From: Treponema sp.
GTDB lineage: Bacteria > Spirochaetota > Spirochaetia > Treponematales > Breznakiellaceae
Assembly: GCA_031275515.1 (NCBI GenBank)
Contig: JAISOQ010000226.1
Coordinates: forward strand, 1 to 8,069
Direction of reading: 5' to 3'
DNA length: 8,069 bases
The stretch's first letter is position 1. The number at the start of each line of letters is the position of its first letter. The translations under genes and the position numbers were made by a program. The notes beneath the pieces were generated by a model. The model was not told where the DNA came from. It saw only the letters and a program-made list of their open reading frames with translations, and did no database searches. Shown one piece after another: positions 8,001 through 8,069 of this stretch.

Positions 8001-8069
8001 CCGCGGGATCAGCGCCCTCTATGAGACGGATATGCTGGAAGATAATGGGAAAGAAATCCCCTTTGCCGG
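5011..8069 (+). CDS. GH38 alpha-mannosidase, Ams1/MAN2C1-type (3' partial)
   Basis: Zinc-dependent retaining alpha-mannosidase that removes alpha-linked mannose from oligosaccharides. The frame is open from ATG 5011 to the last base (1019 full codons). Family members have roughly 1030-1050 residues, so only the C-terminal tip is probably missing. There is no signal peptide, so it is cytoplasmic. Residues 1 to about 225 form the N-terminal beta-rich domain of this class (WHCAWFR, HTLYVESYAGHPHGG). The catalytic domain then shows HIDHAWLW with H247 and D249, WVEADCNIPSGESLIRQFL, WLPDVFGY with nucleophile D359, GDGGGG (451-456), ELHRGTYTTQARTKQNNRR (506-524) and NQFHDIIPGSS with H565 and D566. 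H247, D249, D359 and H565 align with the four zinc ligands known in GH38. The Pro usually following GDGGGG is absent. The rest is the beta-sandwich region, with no break. The 41-nt gap after GH13 holds only the solo repeat and the RBS, so it probably belongs to the same operon. Confidence 0.95.
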   Translation, partial: MLIPKIESRIEQRLAFLERNAYRKLTTLDFEVFETPETFRTPPEQGDWRKIGSPAPWGKPWHCAWFRSVFQAPKISAPLFLSVLPNADSLVFLDDKPFGAFNLFHKKLRIPADGAEHTLYVESYAGHPHGGCGPFEGTSIVVTIGKTLPDFPNTFEGGCLLERSEPVYSLYYDVRVLFELTKELDVHSLRKARILKGLYDALMDIHFASSGAELEREAAGAKKKIAPLLEAKNGDTTPEVHLIGHAHIDHAWLWHIGETKRKAARTFINMVRFIKEYPEFVFIQTQPCQLEIVKNEYPDIFAAVKEACQSGNWEPNGGMWVEADCNIPSGESLIRQFLVGKQVNKELLGCEADTLWLPDVFGYAAALPQILKGCRIKYFVTSKINWNDTTRFPYDTFIWRGIDGTGIYAHFISARLQGYNGRVNPEGLGEIWKEVQHKEIQEGTVKSIGEGDGGGGTLRADIEMARRLGNLEGAPKAAWKKVSAALDRIFTEAEELPEWRGELYLELHRGTYTTQARTKQNNRRLEFALRNMEFLAAIAAIEGTGEYPREFLLSSWKTVLTNQFHDIIPGSSIGRVYEEAEADSARILLALEEKSAGIRRGLLAGCGGVVVVNDLSWERAGPVTVPSARIGEGALVVSADGTEYPLQRYTDLDGTEQAVFAPALPSLGWECFKVKPGAPSEKASPFAYRENSLETPFYRIVFDEVGRITSMVDRKQGRELVEEGGFFNALISAEDVPVFWDAWDIDADWTRHIVQETRLESTEIAACGPVCFRIRRTYRIGAGSVLVQDMVCYAGNPRIDFETIVDWKERRRLLKAEFDTAIDATQVRCEVQYGHLFRNTHKNLPQDRAKFEMCAHKWISLEEAEGGIALLNDCKYGHDVTGGVMRLSLLRSPIAPDLEADQGRHRFTYGILPFAGSFETAGVVRSAYELNIRPEVDCAPSEGAGKSIRRSFCSVAGESVIIEAVKVPEEADENGKTLTLRLYESLGGRTHTTLRFSRGISALYETDMLEDNGKEIPFA

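Overview
The window carries part of a carbohydrate uptake and degradation operon. All genes are on the + strand and closely spaced. In order: (1) a CUT1-type (LplB-like) ABC permease, cut at its 5' end by the window edge; (2) a second, LplC/YtcP-like permease; (3) a gap of about 130 bp with an imperfect palindrome and a possible translational leader; (4) a lipoprotein solute-binding protein with a DUF3502-like C-terminus; (5) a cytoplasmic GH13 (alpha-amylase superfamily) glucosidase-like enzyme; (6) a cytoplasmic GH38 alpha-mannosidase of the Ams1/MAN2C1 type, open to the window end and probably lacking only its last few tens of codons.

Organism: a bacterium of moderate GC (low-to-mid 50s percent by eye). 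It has strong purine-rich Shine-Dalgarno sites and an LplABC-type transporter with no ATPase gene in the window. The loose lipobox (LCGC), the codon style and the pairing of an lpl-type transporter with intracellular glycosidases would suit a host-associated spirochaete, for example a gut Treponema. A Firmicute is also possible. This assignment is inference.

Likely joint function: the lipoprotein captures an oligosaccharide outside the cytoplasmic membrane, the two permeases import it using an ATPase encoded elsewhere, and the two signal-peptide-less glycosidases hydrolyse alpha-glucosidic and alpha-mannosidic bonds inside the cell. All catalytic residues I can place are present: in GH13 the nucleophile, acid/base and transition-state Asp; in GH38 the four zinc ligands, including the nucleophile.

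The most unusual signal is noncoding. A 20-nt motif, GTTTTGGGNCAGNNNCTATA, occurs three times, only in the two longer gaps between genes. Two copies face each other as the arms of the palindrome after permease 2, and one degenerate copy lies 2 nt after the GH13 stop. This looks like a miniature inverted-repeat element plus a solo end, or less likely a shared operator. Downstream of the palindrome, mutually exclusive stems could expose or hide the ribosome binding site of the binding-protein gene. I found no tRNA, rRNA, CRISPR array, complete transposase gene or convincing intrinsic terminator, and nothing that clearly amounts to an undescribed multi-gene system.
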